Below are positions 1 to 6,327 of a DNA stretch of 21,185 bases, piece by piece. The stretch lies in contig CAKSDA010000017.1 in the NCBI GenBank assembly GCA_934444895.1, positions 1 through 21,185 of the forward strand. The letters are read 5' to 3'. The notes under the pieces were generated by a model. The model worked only from the letters and a program-made list of their open reading frames with translations. It had not been told where the DNA came from and made no database searches. The DNA comes from an uncultured Eubacteriales bacterium (GTDB taxonomy: Bacteria; Bacillota; Clostridia; Oscillospirales; Acutalibacteraceae). The position numbers and the translations under genes are program-made. Within the stretch, counting starts at the first letter, position 1. Every line of letters begins with the position of its first letter.

Positions 1-1
1 G

Positions 2-349
2 TGTAGAGGCGTGCAGGGGAAGATCTTTAAAGATCTTGTGCAAAACCTCTGCAAAACCAATATCCTGAACAATTACTCCGTCTATTCCGAACTCATAAGC
101 GGTTTTTACAAGCTGTACAGCCGATTCGATTTCAGAATCTTTTATAAGTATATTAAGTGTAAGGTAGGATTTAACGCGGTTTACTTTACAATATTGTATA
201 GCCTCTTTAAGGGCGTTGTTGTCAAAATTATCAGCGTTTCTGCGGGCATTAAAATTTGCTCCGCCGAAATACACTGCGTCTGCACCGGAGCGTACCGCAG
301 CAATAACCGACTGTAAATTTCCGGCAGGCGCTAAAATTTCAATACACAT
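2..349 (-). CDS. Peptidase U32 family protein, N-terminal part (cut by left edge)
   Basis: The reverse strand reads from ATG at 349 to the window edge without a stop, 116 codons. The protein begins MCIEILAPAGNLQSVIAAVR and continues with SGADAVYFGG and, near the cut, DLPLHAST. These are the hallmark N-terminal features of the U32 family: a TIM-barrel start LAPAG, the GADAVYxGG strand and the hAST(Q) motif. Family members include collagenase-like PrtC, YhbU/YegQ-type RNA-modification proteins and RlhA. Which subfamily this is cannot be told without the C-terminal half. An in-frame GTG three codons upstream (356-358) is an alternative start; GGTG just upstream of the ATG is a weak ribosome site. 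The gene diverges from gdhA, and its promoter region holds a phased TTAACA array. Family assignment is confident, function is not. Confidence 0.88.
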   Translation of the reverse strand, partial: MCIEILAPAGNLQSVIAAVRSGADAVYFGGANFNARRNADNFDNNALKEAIQYCKVNRVKSYLTLNILIKDSEIESAVQLVKTAYEFGIDGVIVQDIGFAEVLHKIFKDLPLHAST

Positions 350-363
350 AATGTTCACCACTT

Positions 364-392
364 TGGTAGGTTCGACGATCAAGATGCTAGGC
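364..392. repeat. Dispersed GGTTCGACGATCAAGA motif, copy A
   Basis: The segment contains GGTTCGACGATCAAGA followed by TGCTAGGC. Related segments occur at 3381-3408, 3806-3836, 17564-17592, 19105-19132 and 19767-19800, all in intergenic DNA. This copy lies directly upstream of the U32 start. Nothing is known to me about its function. Confidence 0.45.
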
Positions 393-494
393 ACCGCTTG
401 ACTGACTGCTTGCCTGAAAATGGAATAAATTGATATACTGCCGATTTTATAAAACTCTGTATGTTGCATAGAACTTTAATCTATATAAAGCTCT

Positions 495-523
495 ATAATA
501 ACATTATTTATAATAGTTGTTAA
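495..523 (-). promoter_or_regulatory. Promoter for the U32-family gene
   Basis: On the minus strand TTAACA (518-523) and TATTAT (495-500) are separated by exactly 17 bases, each one mismatch from the sigma-A consensus. The predicted transcript would start near 488 and have a leader of about 140 bases. The -35 hexamer is the last unit of the TTAACA array. The call rests on sequence match only. Confidence 0.45.
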
Positions 524-569
524 GACACTGTTAAAACATTGTTAAAAAATGTTAAAAAATGTTAAAATT
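518..569 (-). repeat. Five TTAACA hexamers spaced 10-11 bp (Pho-box-like array)
   Basis: Read on the minus strand, TTAACA occurs five times in direct orientation with spacers of 4, 4, 5 and 5 bases, so the period is 10, 10, 11 and 11 bp, one helical turn. The last copy serves as the putative -35 box of the U32 promoter. Known: Bacillus PhoP and other OmpR/PhoB-family regulators bind direct TTAACA-like hexamers about 11 bp apart. Inference: this is a binding platform for such a regulator. It could also be slippage-made low-complexity DNA, since the spacers are T-rich. Confidence 0.55.
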
Positions 570-824
570 AAAACAACTTTATAATAAAGAACTATCAAAT
601 TTGACAATTTAAAAGCGGTTTCGACGGTAAAAGACAATTTTTGCAAACAAGCCGAAAAAGGTTATCACCTCAAAACATTCTGTTTTGAAATGAAGATTAA
701 CAAAATAGGTAATAGCAAAACATATCTCTTCTAATTATATACAAAAAATGTTCAAATGTAAACCTTTTTTTATAATTACAATTTTTTTCGATTTTACAAA
801 TAGTAATTATAGTTATTAACCGAC

Positions 825-889
825 TTATCCACAGATTTTGAGGATAATTAAGCGAACTAATCGGGTTTTTGAAAATAATCGGTGGATAG
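825..889. repeat. Imperfect inverted repeat containing a DnaA-box sequence
   Basis: TTATCCACA at 825-833 is a perfect DnaA box. The segment TATCCACAGATTTT (826-839) is mirrored imperfectly by AAAATAATCGGTGGATA (872-888) on the other side of a loop of about 30 bases. A further box fitting TTATNCACA lies on the minus strand at 947-955. This may be a stem-loop, a DnaA binding site, or chance in AT-rich DNA. The usual origin neighbours (dnaA, dnaN) are absent. Confidence 0.35.
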
Positions 890-1023
890 GTTAGTGGAAA
901 ACTATAAAAAAATCCATACATTTTTTGGAAACAATTACAGTTTTTTTGTGCATAAATACATCTCATATTACCGAAAGTATATAAAAAACAAGTAAAAATA
1001 AGGTTAAATTATTTAAGGAATTA

Positions 1024-1052
1024 TTGACATTTTTTGCTTATAGGTGTATTAT
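1024..1052 (+). promoter_or_regulatory. gdhA promoter
   Basis: A perfect TTGACA -35 box (1024-1029), a 17-base spacer and TATTAT (1047-1052) as the -10 box. The predicted start near 1059 leaves a leader of about 47 bases before gdhA, whose ribosome site CAGGAG is at 1091-1096. Confidence 0.7.
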
Positions 1053-1105
1053 AACTTATAAAAATTAATTTTTATATATTCTTATATAGGCAGGAGTAAT
1101 GCATA

Positions 1106-2458
1106 ATGGAACTAAAAAATGAATATTTGAAAAGAGTGTATGAAAAGGTTTCCGCCAGAAACAACGGAGAAAAGGAATTCTTGCAGGCCGTTTTAGAGGT
1201 TTTGGAATCACTTGAACCGGTTGTTGAAAGCGATCCCAGAATTGAAAAATGGGGCATTATGGAAAGAATAGTTGAACCTGAAAGAATGATTGTTTTCCGC
1301 GTTTCGTGGATGGACGACAGCGGCAAGGTTCAGGTAAACAGAGGATTCAGAGTACAATTCAACTCCGCAATCGGTCCGTATAAGGGAGGACTTCGCTTAC
1401 ATCCTTCGGTTAACGCTTCGGTTATTAAATTCCTGGGCTTTGAGCAGATCTTCAAAAACAGCTTAACCGGTCTTCCCATTGGCGGCGGCAAGGGCGGTTC
1501 GGACTTTGATCCTAAGGGCAAGTCCGATGCTGAGATCATGAGATTCTGCCAGGCATTCATGACCGAACTTTCTAAGCATATCGGCGCGGATACCGATGTT
1601 CCCGCCGGTGATATCGGCGTTGGCGGCCGCGAAATCGGATATCTTTTCGGACAGTATAAGAGACTTCGCAATGAATTCACGGGCGTTTTAACCGGAAAAG
1701 GTCTTACATACGGCGGCTCTCTTGCAAGAACTGAGGCAACAGGATACGGTCTTTGCTACTTCACCGAAGAAATGCTTAAATGCATGAAAAATTCTTCTTT
1801 CGCAGGCAAGAAGGTTGTTATATCCGGATCCGGTAATGTTGCTATTTATGCTCATCAAAAAGCAACGAAGCTCGGAGCAACAGTTATTGCAATGTCCGAC
1901 TCCAACGGATATGTTTATGATGAAAACGGAATAGATTTTGACACAATCAAGCAAATCAAGGAAGTTGAAAGAGCAAGAATTTCAGAGTATGCAAAGCGCG
2001 TTCCGACTGCCAAATATGTTGAAGGATGCCGCGGAATTTGGACTGTTCCGTGCGATATTGCTCTTCCCTGTGCAACTCAGAACGAGCTTGACGGTGAAGG
2101 TGCAGATGCACTTATCAAAAACGGAGTTATAGCCGTTGCAGAGGGTGCAAACATGCCTTCCACACCGGAAGCTATTGAAAAATTCCAAAAAGCCGGAGTT
2201 TTGTTTGGTCCTGCAAAGGCTGCAAACGCAGGCGGTGTTGCTACATCAGCTCTTGAGATGAGCCAGAATTCAATGCGCTACAGCTGGACATTTGATGAGG
2301 TTGACAGCAAGCTTCACGGAATAATGGTAGATATATTCCATAATTCTTATGATGCAGCTAAAAAGTATGGCATGGACGGCAATTTGGTTGCCGGAGCGAA
2401 TATTGCGGGTTTTGCCAAGGTTGCGGAATCTATGATAGCTCAAGGCGTTGCATATTAA
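1106..2458 (+). CDS. gdhA: NADP-specific glutamate dehydrogenase
   Basis: Catalyses reversible reductive amination of 2-oxoglutarate with ammonia to L-glutamate in the cytoplasm, normally as a hexamer. The 450 residues match the usual length of the bacterial hexameric family. Visible motifs are GPYKGGLRLH (90-99) with a substrate-binding lysine, GLPIGGGKGG (122-131) with the catalytic lysine K129, PAGDIGVGGREIGY around D169, and the Rossmann GSGNVA (241-246). The SDSNGYVYD segment after the second strand of the nucleotide fold is the form seen in NADP-linked enzymes rather than the GPDGYIYD of the NAD-linked clostridial enzyme. The ATG at 1106 is 9 bases after AGGAG and matches the family's N-terminus. 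It is a single-gene transcript with its own promoter and terminator, and would assimilate ammonia using NADPH. Confidence 0.96.
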   Translation: MELKNEYLKRVYEKVSARNNGEKEFLQAVLEVLESLEPVVESDPRIEKWGIMERIVEPERMIVFRVSWMDDSGKVQVNRGFRVQFNSAIGPYKGGLRLHPSVNASVIKFLGFEQIFKNSLTGLPIGGGKGGSDFDPKGKSDAEIMRFCQAFMTELSKHIGADTDVPAGDIGVGGREIGYLFGQYKRLRNEFTGVLTGKGLTYGGSLARTEATGYGLCYFTEEMLKCMKNSSFAGKKVVISGSGNVAIYAHQKATKLGATVIAMSDSNGYVYDENGIDFDTIKQIKEVERARISEYAKRVPTAKYVEGCRGIWTVPCDIALPCATQNELDGEGADALIKNGVIAVAEGANMPSTPEAIEKFQKAGVLFGPAKAANAGGVATSALEMSQNSMRYSWTFDEVDSKLHGIMVDIFHNSYDAAKKYGMDGNLVAGANIAGFAKVAESMIAQGVAY

Positions 2459-2504
2459 TCTGCATAAATGGCTTTGTACATTAAGCACAACACAAGATCC
2501 ACAC

Positions 2505-2558
2505 TAATATTTTAATATACTTATACTATATATGTTGGGTTTTAATATTAAAATATTA
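2505..2558. repeat. 14-bp AT-only inverted repeat downstream of gdhA
   Basis: TAATATTTTAATAT (2505-2518) is perfectly mirrored by ATATTAAAATATTA (2545-2558) across 26 bases. It lies between the gdhA stop and the GC-rich terminator. It could form a weak hairpin in the gdhA 3' untranslated region. No function is known. Confidence 0.5.
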
Positions 2559-2575
2559 AATATAAAATGCGTATG

Positions 2576-2610
2576 AAGGCGCGGCGATTTAATCGCCGCG
2601 CCTTTTCGCA
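2576..2610 (+). terminator. Rho-independent terminator of gdhA
   Basis: A very strong GC-rich hairpin, arms AAGGCGCGGCGATT (2576-2589) and its exact complement (2591-2604), is followed by TTTT. It is 118 bases past the gdhA stop. The palindrome is symmetric enough to act on both strands. Confidence 0.8.
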
Positions 2611-2713
2611 ACTATCGCAACTTTTTGTACCTTTTACATTTTTTACATTTTTCGTACCTTTTCGCGCCTTTTCAAATTTCTATAACCTTAATACCTTCCT
2701 CATTTTTTATGTC

Positions 2714-2735
2714 GTGTTGCAATCAAGTGCAACAC
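2714..2735. repeat. Small inverted repeat GTGTTGCA-N6-TGCAACAC
   Basis: Perfect 8-bp arms around ATCAAG. The string ATCAAGTGCAACA recurs at about 19144-19156 next to copy E of the dispersed motif. It could be an operator or a small hairpin. There is no U-tract. Confidence 0.4.
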
Positions 2736-2937
2736 AATAGGAACACTTAAAGTTTTGCTTATTTAAAATAAATCCCGTTTATTAAAAATAAAAGTATGGG
2801 GCAGGATAATAATAAAATAATTAAAAAATAATGAAAGCACAATAAAAAACACAGTTTTTCCATCGTAACTTTTTAGGCTTTTTACTTTAAATGTCTGAAT
2901 ATCAGTCAAAAAACACAAAATGCCTGAATAAAAAAGG

Positions 2938-2966
2938 TTGAAATTGGGAAATAAGTATTATATTAT
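2938..2966 (+). promoter_or_regulatory. Promoter of the first V/A-type ATPase operon
   Basis: TTGAAA (2938-2943), a 17-base spacer and TATTAT (2961-2966), each one mismatch from consensus. This would give a leader of about 87 bases before the first stalk gene. The region is AT-rich, so chance matches are possible. Confidence 0.5.
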
Positions 2967-3059
2967 TTATATATATTGTTACGCACATTACAACTACAAA
3001 GAAATATAAATCAGAAAAACTAAAAAACATTTAAAACCGCACCGCCGGGAGGGATTATT

Positions 3060-3371
3060 GTGGCTATGGAAATTGTGGACAAAATTTTGGAGTGCGAAAA
3101 AAGCGCTTCCGAAAAGCTCAGTTCAGCTTATGCCGAATCAAAAAACATTATTGATAAGGCAACTTCAAAAGCAAAAGAAATTTCAAATGCAGCAAAAGAA
3201 GAAGCCTTAAAGATTGAGGCATCAAAAGACGAAGAGGCCGAGCGGGAAAAGGAAAAAATCATAAACAAATATTTAAAAGAAGCCGATGATGTTGTTGAAA
3301 AAATGGCAGGCATTGCCGCTAAAAAGCAGGATGCGGCTACTCAAGCGGTGGTAAAAAAGATTTTAGCTTAA
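3060..3371 (+). CDS. V/A-type ATPase peripheral stalk subunit G/H
   Basis: A 103-residue, highly charged Ala/Lys/Glu-rich helix with heptad character over nearly its whole length, of the kind that pairs with subunit E to form the peripheral stalk of V/A-type ATPases (NtpF, or AtpH in archaeal naming). Sequence motifs in this family are weak, so the call rests on the coiled-coil composition, the length (about 100 residues is usual) and its place as first gene of an operon encoding all other subunits. The start is GTG at 3060, 6-7 bases after GGGAGGG; the ATG at 3066 would sit too far from it. The next gene is 479 bases away, unlike the tight spacing of the rest of the operon, and the gap is filled by repeats. 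Confidence 0.82.
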   Translation: MAMEIVDKILECEKSASEKLSSAYAESKNIIDKATSKAKEISNAAKEEALKIEASKDEEAEREKEKIINKYLKEADDVVEKMAGIAAKKQDAATQAVVKKILA

Positions 3372-3380
3372 TCAGTTTAG

Positions 3381-3408
3381 ATCAAGAGACTAAGCCGGTT
3401 CGAGTCCT
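3381..3408. repeat. Dispersed motif, copy B (rearranged order)
   Basis: ATCAAGAGACTAAGCC is followed by GGTTCGAGTCC. The two halves of the motif (ATCAAGAGCCTAA and GGTTCGA) are both present but in the opposite order from the other copies. It starts 10 bases after the stalk gene stop codon and ends 8 bases before the MITE-like element. Confidence 0.35.
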
Positions 3409-3415
3409 GTAACAC

Positions 3416-3487
3416 TAGGCAAACAGTGATAAATCCGAATCTGTTTTTTAAACGCTAATTTTTCACATGGCGTTTGTTAAAATACTC
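3416..3487 (+). repeat. 72-bp direct repeat, first copy (partner 3692-3763)
   Basis: The two copies are aligned without gaps at an offset of 276 bases with about five differences, clustered in the first 15 bases plus two in the T-rich segment. The conserved core contains CCGAATCTGTTTTTTAAACG and GGCGTTTGTTAAAATACTC. Confidence 0.85.
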
Positions 3488-3693
3488 GGTAATCCGTTAG
3501 GATTACCTGTGTTTTTGCCTCGCCCTGTAAAAAAATATATCAGTTTAAAAAATCTTCGACCCAAAACGGATGAAATTTAAGGCAGTTTTGGGTGCGGAGG
3601 ATGCCGCAAGGCTAACGCCTCGCAAAGACGACAAGCCTAAAAATGCCTAAAGATCGCTGTTTTGGGCAGGTTCGTCTTATCACTGTTTGCCTA
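3416..3693. mobile_element. MITE-like element with 17-bp perfect terminal inverted repeats
   Basis: TAGGCAAACAGTGATAA at 3416-3432 is the exact reverse complement of 3677-3693, giving a 278-bp unit that begins and ends in TA. The interior has no open frame of note but is rich in foldback structure: GGTAATCC/GGATTACC (3488-3507), CCCAAAAC/GTTTTGGG (about 3561-3593) and a TGCGGAGG/CCTCGCA stem. Small size, lack of a transposase, inverted ends and TA at both termini fit a miniature inverted-repeat element of the Tc1/mariner-IS630 style. That mobile origin is an inference, as no second full copy is in the window. Confidence 0.55.
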
Positions 3694-3779
3694 TGCAAAC
3701 AGGCATAAATCCGAATCTGTTTTTTAAACGCTAATTTTTTACACGGCGTTTGTTAAAATACTCCGATTGCTTTGCCTAG
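3692..3779. mobile_element. Shortened second copy of the MITE-like element
   Basis: Bases 3692-3763 repeat 3416-3487 with about five mismatches at an offset of 276 bases. After that the sequence differs and ends TTTGCCTA at 3779, the same eight bases that end the full element at 3693. The two units share the TA at 3692-3693. This reads as a tandem insertion or duplication followed by loss of about 190 internal bases. A duplication of the left end only is the alternative. Confidence 0.45.
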
Positions 3780-3805
3780 ACAAAGCAAAAAAATTATTAT
3801 TTGTG

Positions 3806-3836
3806 GGCGTGGCGGGGGTCGATTCTCGCCGGCCTA
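3806..3836 (+). repeat. Dispersed motif, copy C, with a tRNA T-arm-like hairpin
   Basis: GGCGTGGCGGG (3806-3816) recurs exactly at 19767-19777 in copy F. Here it leads into a hairpin of 6-bp arms GGCGGG/CTCGCC around GGTCGATT (3811-3830), which resembles a tRNA T-arm. No acceptor, D or anticodon arm is present, so it is not a tRNA gene. It lies just upstream of the subunit I ribosome site. Confidence 0.4.
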
Positions 3837-3850
3837 GGGCAGGTGATATC

Positions 3851-5830
3851 GTGGCAAAGGTTAAAATGGAAAAGGTTGAACTTGTTGTTATGCAAACAGA
3901 GTCCAAACACCTTGTGGAAAAGCTCCAACGCCTTGGAATGGTTGAACCCGGAATAATCGAAGACGACAGACTTATTGATATTTCAACCAAAAGCAGGGTT
4001 AATTCCCTTTTAAAGGGTAAAAGCGCGGTTCAAAATGCTTTGGACGCATTGGACAAGTTTGTACCTAACGAGGGTGGAATTTTTTCCGGAATAATGGGAG
4101 ATGTTAAAGAGATCTCGCAGGACGATTTTGATAAAAATTCGGAAAATATCAATGAGTATATCAAAACCGCATATAAGATTACAGCGTTGAATCAAGAGAT
4201 AAACGACGCCAAAGCAGAAATCGCGCGATGTAATACCATAATAAGCACCCTTGACATGTGGAAAAATCTTGACATATCGATAAAATTCAAGGGCACTGAG
4301 AAAACCGTGACATATATAGGAACTCTGCCGGGGAATTTAACTAAGGATAATATAGACATTACTTTGGCGGAACTTTGCCCCAATGCTTATGTTGAGACCG
4401 AGATAGTGTCCGCTTCAAAGGTTCAAACGGCAATTGTTGCCATATGTCATAAAGATGACGCCGAAGAGGTATATGCATCTCTTCGCAGTATGGGATTTAC
4501 TCTACCCGGCGACGCTATTGACGGACTTCCTGAGGAAAGAATAAAGGAACTCGGACTTAAGATTGAAAGCGAACTAAAAAAGAAAAACAAAGCCGAAAGT
4601 GATATTTGTGATTTGGGCTCCCAAAGGGAAAATCTTAAATTTGCTCTTGATTATCTTTCGGTTAAAACAGATGAATATAAAGCGCTTGAAAATCTGAAAA
4701 TGACCGATAAAACGGTTGTTTTGCAGGGATATATTCCGGCTGCATGCGAAAAAAAGGTTTCCGACTTGGTTGAAAAATGCTCCGGAACGGTGGTTTTCAG
4801 CGAACCAAGCGAGGACGATGATGTTCCGGTACTCCTCAAGAACGGGGACTTCAGCACCCCGGTAGAGCCTATTACCGAAATGTATTCACTTCCCGGCAAA
4901 GAGGATATTGATCCTTCGCCTGTAATGGCATTTTTCTATTACCTTCTTTTCGGAATGATGTTGTCGGATGCAGGATACGGACTTGTAATGACAATAGGCA
5001 CTGCGCTAGTTCTTAAAAAAACAACGGTAGAAGGAAATATGCGCAAAATGCTAAAAATGTTTTTCTACTGCGGAATATCAACGGTTTTTTGGGGCGCGCT
5101 TTTCGGCAGTTGGTTCGGAGACATAATTCCGATTATTTATACAAATTTTCTTAACAAACCGGCTCCTCAGCTTGCCTTGTGGTTTGAACCGATAAAGGAT
5201 CCTATAAAACTTTTGCTTTTCTCATTTATAATTGGTATATGCCATTTGTTTTTAGGACTTTTAACGGCGTTTTATCTGAAATGGAAAGACGGGCAAAAGC
5301 TGGACGCAATTTTGGATACAATACCGGTCATGCTTTTGGTAATCGGCGCGGCTCCGCTTGCCGCAGGGGTTTTAATTTCCGTTCCGGCTGTGGTGTCAAA
5401 CATTGCCAAATATGTTGCGCTTGCCGGAGTTGTTTCAATAATACTGACTTCTTCAAGGGAATCCGGGAATATTTTTATGAGATTTTTCGGAGGGATTTAC
5501 GGTCTTTACAATGTAGCGTCCGGGTATTTGTCGGACATACTGTCATATTCCAGATTGTTGGCGCTCGGACTTGCCACAGGCAGTATTGCCGGAGTTGTAA
5601 ATATGATGGGAGTTATGCCCAGTAATATGGTTGTAAAGGCAATACTTTTAACGGTGGTGTTTATTGTAGGGCACACCCTTAATATGGCGGTAAATGTTTT
5701 GGGAGCGTATGTTCATACAAACAGATTACAGTTTGTGGAACTGTTTTCAAAGTTTTACGAGGGCGGAGGCAGAGCTTTCAGTCCTTTAAATATCAAAACT
5801 GATTTTTTCAAATTTAAGGAGGAAAAATAA
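3851..5830 (+). CDS. V/A-type ATPase subunit I (a-subunit, membrane stator)
   Basis: Forms the ion half-channel facing the rotor ring and the collar attachment of the peripheral stalks. The 659 residues match the usual 640-670. Residues 1 to about 355 are cytosolic and partly coiled-coil. From about 365 there are seven to eight hydrophobic spans, starting at PVMAFFYYLLFGMMLSDAGYG. The essential channel arginine is R568 in LSYSRLLALGLATGSIAG, and the family's C-terminal signature FSKFYEGGGRAFSPL is intact. The frame is open back to ATG 3767, but the GTG at 3851 is preferred: it follows AGGTGAT by 3 bases and gives MAKVKMEKVELVVMQTES, the standard family N-terminus, whereas the extra 28 codons encode repeat DNA. 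The next gene starts one base after this stop. Confidence 0.94.
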   Translation: MAKVKMEKVELVVMQTESKHLVEKLQRLGMVEPGIIEDDRLIDISTKSRVNSLLKGKSAVQNALDALDKFVPNEGGIFSGIMGDVKEISQDDFDKNSENINEYIKTAYKITALNQEINDAKAEIARCNTIISTLDMWKNLDISIKFKGTEKTVTYIGTLPGNLTKDNIDITLAELCPNAYVETEIVSASKVQTAIVAICHKDDAEEVYASLRSMGFTLPGDAIDGLPEERIKELGLKIESELKKKNKAESDICDLGSQRENLKFALDYLSVKTDEYKALENLKMTDKTVVLQGYIPAACEKKVSDLVEKCSGTVVFSEPSEDDDVPVLLKNGDFSTPVEPITEMYSLPGKEDIDPSPVMAFFYYLLFGMMLSDAGYGLVMTIGTALVLKKTTVEGNMRKMLKMFFYCGISTVFWGALFGSWFGDIIPIIYTNFLNKPAPQLALWFEPIKDPIKLLLFSFIIGICHLFLGLLTAFYLKWKDGQKLDAILDTIPVMLLVIGAAPLAAGVLISVPAVVSNIAKYVALAGVVSIILTSSRESGNIFMRFFGGIYGLYNVASGYLSDILSYSRLLALGLATGSIAGVVNMMGVMPSNMVVKAILLTVVFIVGHTLNMAVNVLGAYVHTNRLQFVELFSKFYEGGGRAFSPLNIKTDFFKFKEEK

Positions 5831-5831
5831 A

Positions 5832-6305
5832 ATGAATAGTTTAGGATTGGCAATTGCAATTATCGGTGCCGTTTTAGCCGCTCTTATGGCGGGTATAGGT
5901 TCGGCAAGAGGTGTTGGAATGGTAGGCGAAGCCGCTGCCGGAGTAATATCGGAAGATCCTACAAAATTCAACAAGGTTTTGGTTCTTCAGCTTCTTCCCG
6001 GTACTCAGGGACTTTACGGATTGCTTTTAACTGTTTTGGTTCTTTCCCAGCTTAATGTTTTGGGCGGAAATCCGGTAAACCTTTCTGTTGCACAGGGCCT
6101 TATGTATTTCGGAGCATGTATGCCTATTGCAATAGTGGGATACTTTTCTGCCATTGCTCAGGCAAGAACAGCCGTTGCAGGCGTTAATGTTGTTGCAAAA
6201 AAACCTGATCAGAACGGTAAGGCAATAACAATGGCGGCCATGGTTGAAACCTATGCTATTCTGGCTCTCCTTGTTTCTATTCTTGCAGTAAACGGTTTAA
6301 AATAA
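5832..6305 (+). CDS. V/A-type ATPase subunit K (rotor ring proteolipid, Na+-type)
   Basis: Subunit of the rotating membrane ring. The 157 residues form two fused hairpins, four membrane helices in all, with the single-carboxylate arrangement typical of V-type 16-kDa proteolipids. In the Enterococcus hirae NtpK structure Na+ is held by Leu61, Thr64, Gln65, Gln110 and Glu139. The equivalents are all here: LPGTQGLYG gives L55, T58 and Q59; AQARTAVAG gives Q110; and MVETYA gives E139. By family knowledge this predicts Na+ coupling, an inference to be tested. AGGAGG at 5817-5822, inside the end of subunit I, serves the ATG at 5832. Co-translation with I is likely. Confidence 0.95.
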   Translation: MNSLGLAIAIIGAVLAALMAGIGSARGVGMVGEAAAGVISEDPTKFNKVLVLQLLPGTQGLYGLLLTVLVLSQLNVLGGNPVNLSVAQGLMYFGACMPIAIVGYFSAIAQARTAVAGVNVVAKKPDQNGKAITMAAMVETYAILALLVSILAVNGLK

Positions 6306-6327
6306 ATTTTATTTTTGGAGGTCCGAT

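Larger units (their letters stand above)
350..1105. other. Divergent intergenic region between the U32-family gene and gdhA
   Basis: About 750 bases without a credible gene, very AT-rich. From left to right it holds a copy of a dispersed GGTTCGA motif (364-392), the U32 promoter and TTAACA array (495-569), a short hairpin with 7-bp arms CAAAACA/TGTTTTG (671-687), an imperfect inverted repeat with a perfect DnaA-box sequence (825-889), a second DnaA-box-like sequence (947-955, minus) and the gdhA promoter (1024-1052). An open frame at 697-966 on the minus strand is AT-rich, lacks a ribosome site and resembles no protein I know. Confidence 0.7.
2459..3059. other. Intergenic region between gdhA and the ATPase operon
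   Basis: About 600 bases without a gene. It contains the AT inverted repeat and terminator of gdhA, a pyrimidine-rich stretch of near-repeats built on GTACCTTTT, ACATTTTTT and CGCAACT (2607-2672), a hairpin with 8-bp arms GTGTTGCA/TGCAACAC (2714-2735), then featureless AT-rich DNA up to the ATPase operon promoter (2938-2966). Confidence 0.65.
3372..3850 (+). other. 479-base repeat-filled gap inside the ATPase operon
   Basis: This stretch between the stalk gene and subunit I has no credible coding sequence. It contains motif copy B (3381-3408), a 278-bp element with 17-bp inverted ends (3416-3693), a shorter related copy directly after it (3692-3779), a hairpin with arms TTGCTTTG/CAAAGCAA (3767-3788) and motif copy C (3806-3836). 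No promoter or clear terminator with a U-tract is seen, so the operon mRNA probably reads through and carries these structures. Confidence 0.65.

Noticed and set aside
518..569. A CRISPR array or plasmid iterons
   Set aside because: Units are only 10-11 bp with T-rich spacers, no cas or rep genes; a phased binding-site array fits better.
825..955. A chromosomal replication origin
   Set aside because: Only one perfect DnaA box and two approximate ones, with no dnaA, dnaN or rpmH nearby.
697..966. An 89-codon minus-strand open frame upstream of gdhA
   Set aside because: No ribosome site, composition of AT-rich noncoding DNA (runs of F, Y, I, K), and it overlaps the inverted repeat and near the gdhA promoter.
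3811..3836. A tRNA gene or tRNA fragment, from GGCGGG-GGTCGATT-CTCGCC
   Set aside because: Only a T-arm-like hairpin is present; there is no acceptor, anticodon or D arm around it, and the loop departs from TTCGANT.
3767..3850. A 28-codon N-terminal extension of subunit I from ATG 3767
   Set aside because: The extension is encoded by repeat DNA (end of the second MITE-like copy and motif C), has no ribosome site, and the GTG at 3851 has one and gives the family's normal N-terminus.
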